Shown here piece after piece: positions 53,516 to 54,114 of a DNA stretch of 54,114 bases. Each line of letters starts with the position of its first letter. Position 1 is the first letter of the stretch. Position numbers and translations under genes: made by a program. Origin of the DNA: Bradyrhizobium sp. (lineage in GTDB: Bacteria > Pseudomonadota > Alphaproteobacteria > Rhizobiales > Xanthobacteraceae); the NCBI RefSeq assembly GCF_004799445.1, contig NZ_SSNA01000084.1, positions 1-54,114 on the forward strand. The letters run 5' to 3'. The notes under the pieces are model-generated. The model was not told the DNA's origin. It did no database searches and saw only the letters and a program-made list of their open reading frames with translations.

Positions 53516-54114
53516 TTATCGGGCGAGAAATTCCGGCAGGCTCTTGTCGAGAACTTCGCCAAGGAGTTTCCGCGTCGCGTCGCGCATCGCCGGCGTGTTG
53601 GCCGCCTCGGGCGGTTCAGGCCACCAGGAGTCATCAAGATCCCTGGTCACCGGCCCCGATAGAAAATTATTTCCGCCAAGCGACCCGGTCCCACTCTTGA
53701 GCACAGCGAAGGTTTGGCCGTCGTGGACATGGATGCGCACCACGGCGTGGAGTCGGGTACTGCTCAGAATCGGGCGTCCGCTGTTGACGATGCCGAGGCC
53801 AAAGATCGATTGGTTTCCGACATATTGGCTAACGGCCCTCGTCACGACGACGTAACGCTCGCATTGCGTCTGCGCCGCGGCCTGTCGAACGATGGCCGGC
53901 GCTTTCGTGTCGAGGTTCTGGAACATTCCGATTCCCGGAACGTAGCCATCGAAGGCGCCTTTGGCATACGCGATCCTGCGCACGGCAATGCCCGAACCGA
54001 CGGCGGCGCGCACGCGCTCGACGACGAGATCATCGAGCCCCCAATTATCAACGGTAATTTCCTTGAATTCGTTGCCGAACACCGTGATCCCGATCTTCTT
54101 GACCCCAAAGCGGT
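53516..54114 (-). CDS. unknown protein, 5' end outside window
   Basis: The open frame continues past the GTG at 54082 to the window edge (in-frame residues RFGVKKIGITVFGNEFKEITVDNW), so the true start lies upstream and only about 199 codons are visible. It includes AVGSGIAVRRIAYAKGAFDGYVPGIGMF, QCERYVVVTRAVSQYVGNQSIFGLGIVN, LHAVVRIHVHDGQTFAVLKSGTGSLGGNNFLSGPVTRDLDDSWWPEPPEAANTPAMRDATRKLLGEVL. No family was recognised; the pattern could be a secreted or lipid-bound protein. Stop at 53516. Confidence 0.6.
   Translation of the reverse strand, partial: RFGVKKIGITVFGNEFKEITVDNWGLDDLVVERVRAAVGSGIAVRRIAYAKGAFDGYVPGIGMFQNLDTKAPAIVRQAAAQTQCERYVVVTRAVSQYVGNQSIFGLGIVNSGRPILSSTRLHAVVRIHVHDGQTFAVLKSGTGSLGGNNFLSGPVTRDLDDSWWPEPPEAANTPAMRDATRKLLGEVLDKSLPEFLAR

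Overview
The window looks like chromosomal DNA of a Bradyrhizobiaceae-type alphaproteobacterium (Bradyrhizobium or a close relative). Signs of this are the high GC content, the gene order around the lipid A block (pmbA, cysQ, DUF4170, DUF374 acyltransferase, waaA, lpxK), hisZ-hisG, a groESL operon behind a degenerate CIRCE operator, a SbmA/BacA-type transporter with a fused ATPase, and several families of palindromic intergenic repeats of the kind common in that group. No rRNA, tRNA, CRISPR array, transposase or phage gene was seen.

Layout. 1-9.1 kb: the end of a secreted TPR-repeat protein, an NHL beta-propeller bracketed by direct repeats, purD, a three-gene set (alpha/beta hydrolase, membrane protein, winged-helix regulator) with a palindromic operator candidate, xseA, and a dienelactone-hydrolase-like protein whose nucleophile serine is replaced by alanine. 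9.2-17.8 kb: a DUF2093 protein, the lipid A/Kdo block on the minus strand, a DUF6101 protein, ubiA and a secreted protein. 17.9-26 kb: rsmE, hisZ-hisG, a polyprenyl-phosphate-type glycosyltransferase with a YdjC/ChbG/HpnK-type deacetylase, a DUF2076 protein, an L,D-transpeptidase and cheZ. 26-37 kb: a lipoprotein, groES-groEL, two secreted hypotheticals, lactate permease, a BclA/BacA-like ABC transporter, a TorF-type porin and a lysine-rich histone-H1-like protein. 37-44.5 kb: glycolate oxidase glcF, glcE and glcD, with an ArsR regulator and two ABM-domain monooxygenases lying between glcE and glcD, then a cytochrome c. 44.5-49.2 kb: another alpha/beta hydrolase, a 60-residue protein, a TPR protein, rpmJ, two MaoC-type hydratases and a divergent amidohydrolase. 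49.2-50.6 kb: a small patch that looks less GC-rich, with an unknown protein and a PD-(D/E)XK (DpnII/MboI-like) nuclease candidate. 50.6-54.1 kb: haloacid dehalogenase, YbaK-type deacylase, a small secreted protein, a Bug-type solute-binding protein and a partial unknown gene.

Most of the window is housekeeping. The most unusual items are the 49.2-50.6 kb two-gene patch, the catalytically altered hydrolase, the monooxygenase block inside the glc locus, the FliM-like tail of CheZ, the clamp-motif-like end of XseA, and a recurring placement of palindromic repeats flush with stop codons. No clear, complete new system was recognised; the nuclease patch is the best candidate and remains an inference from motifs.
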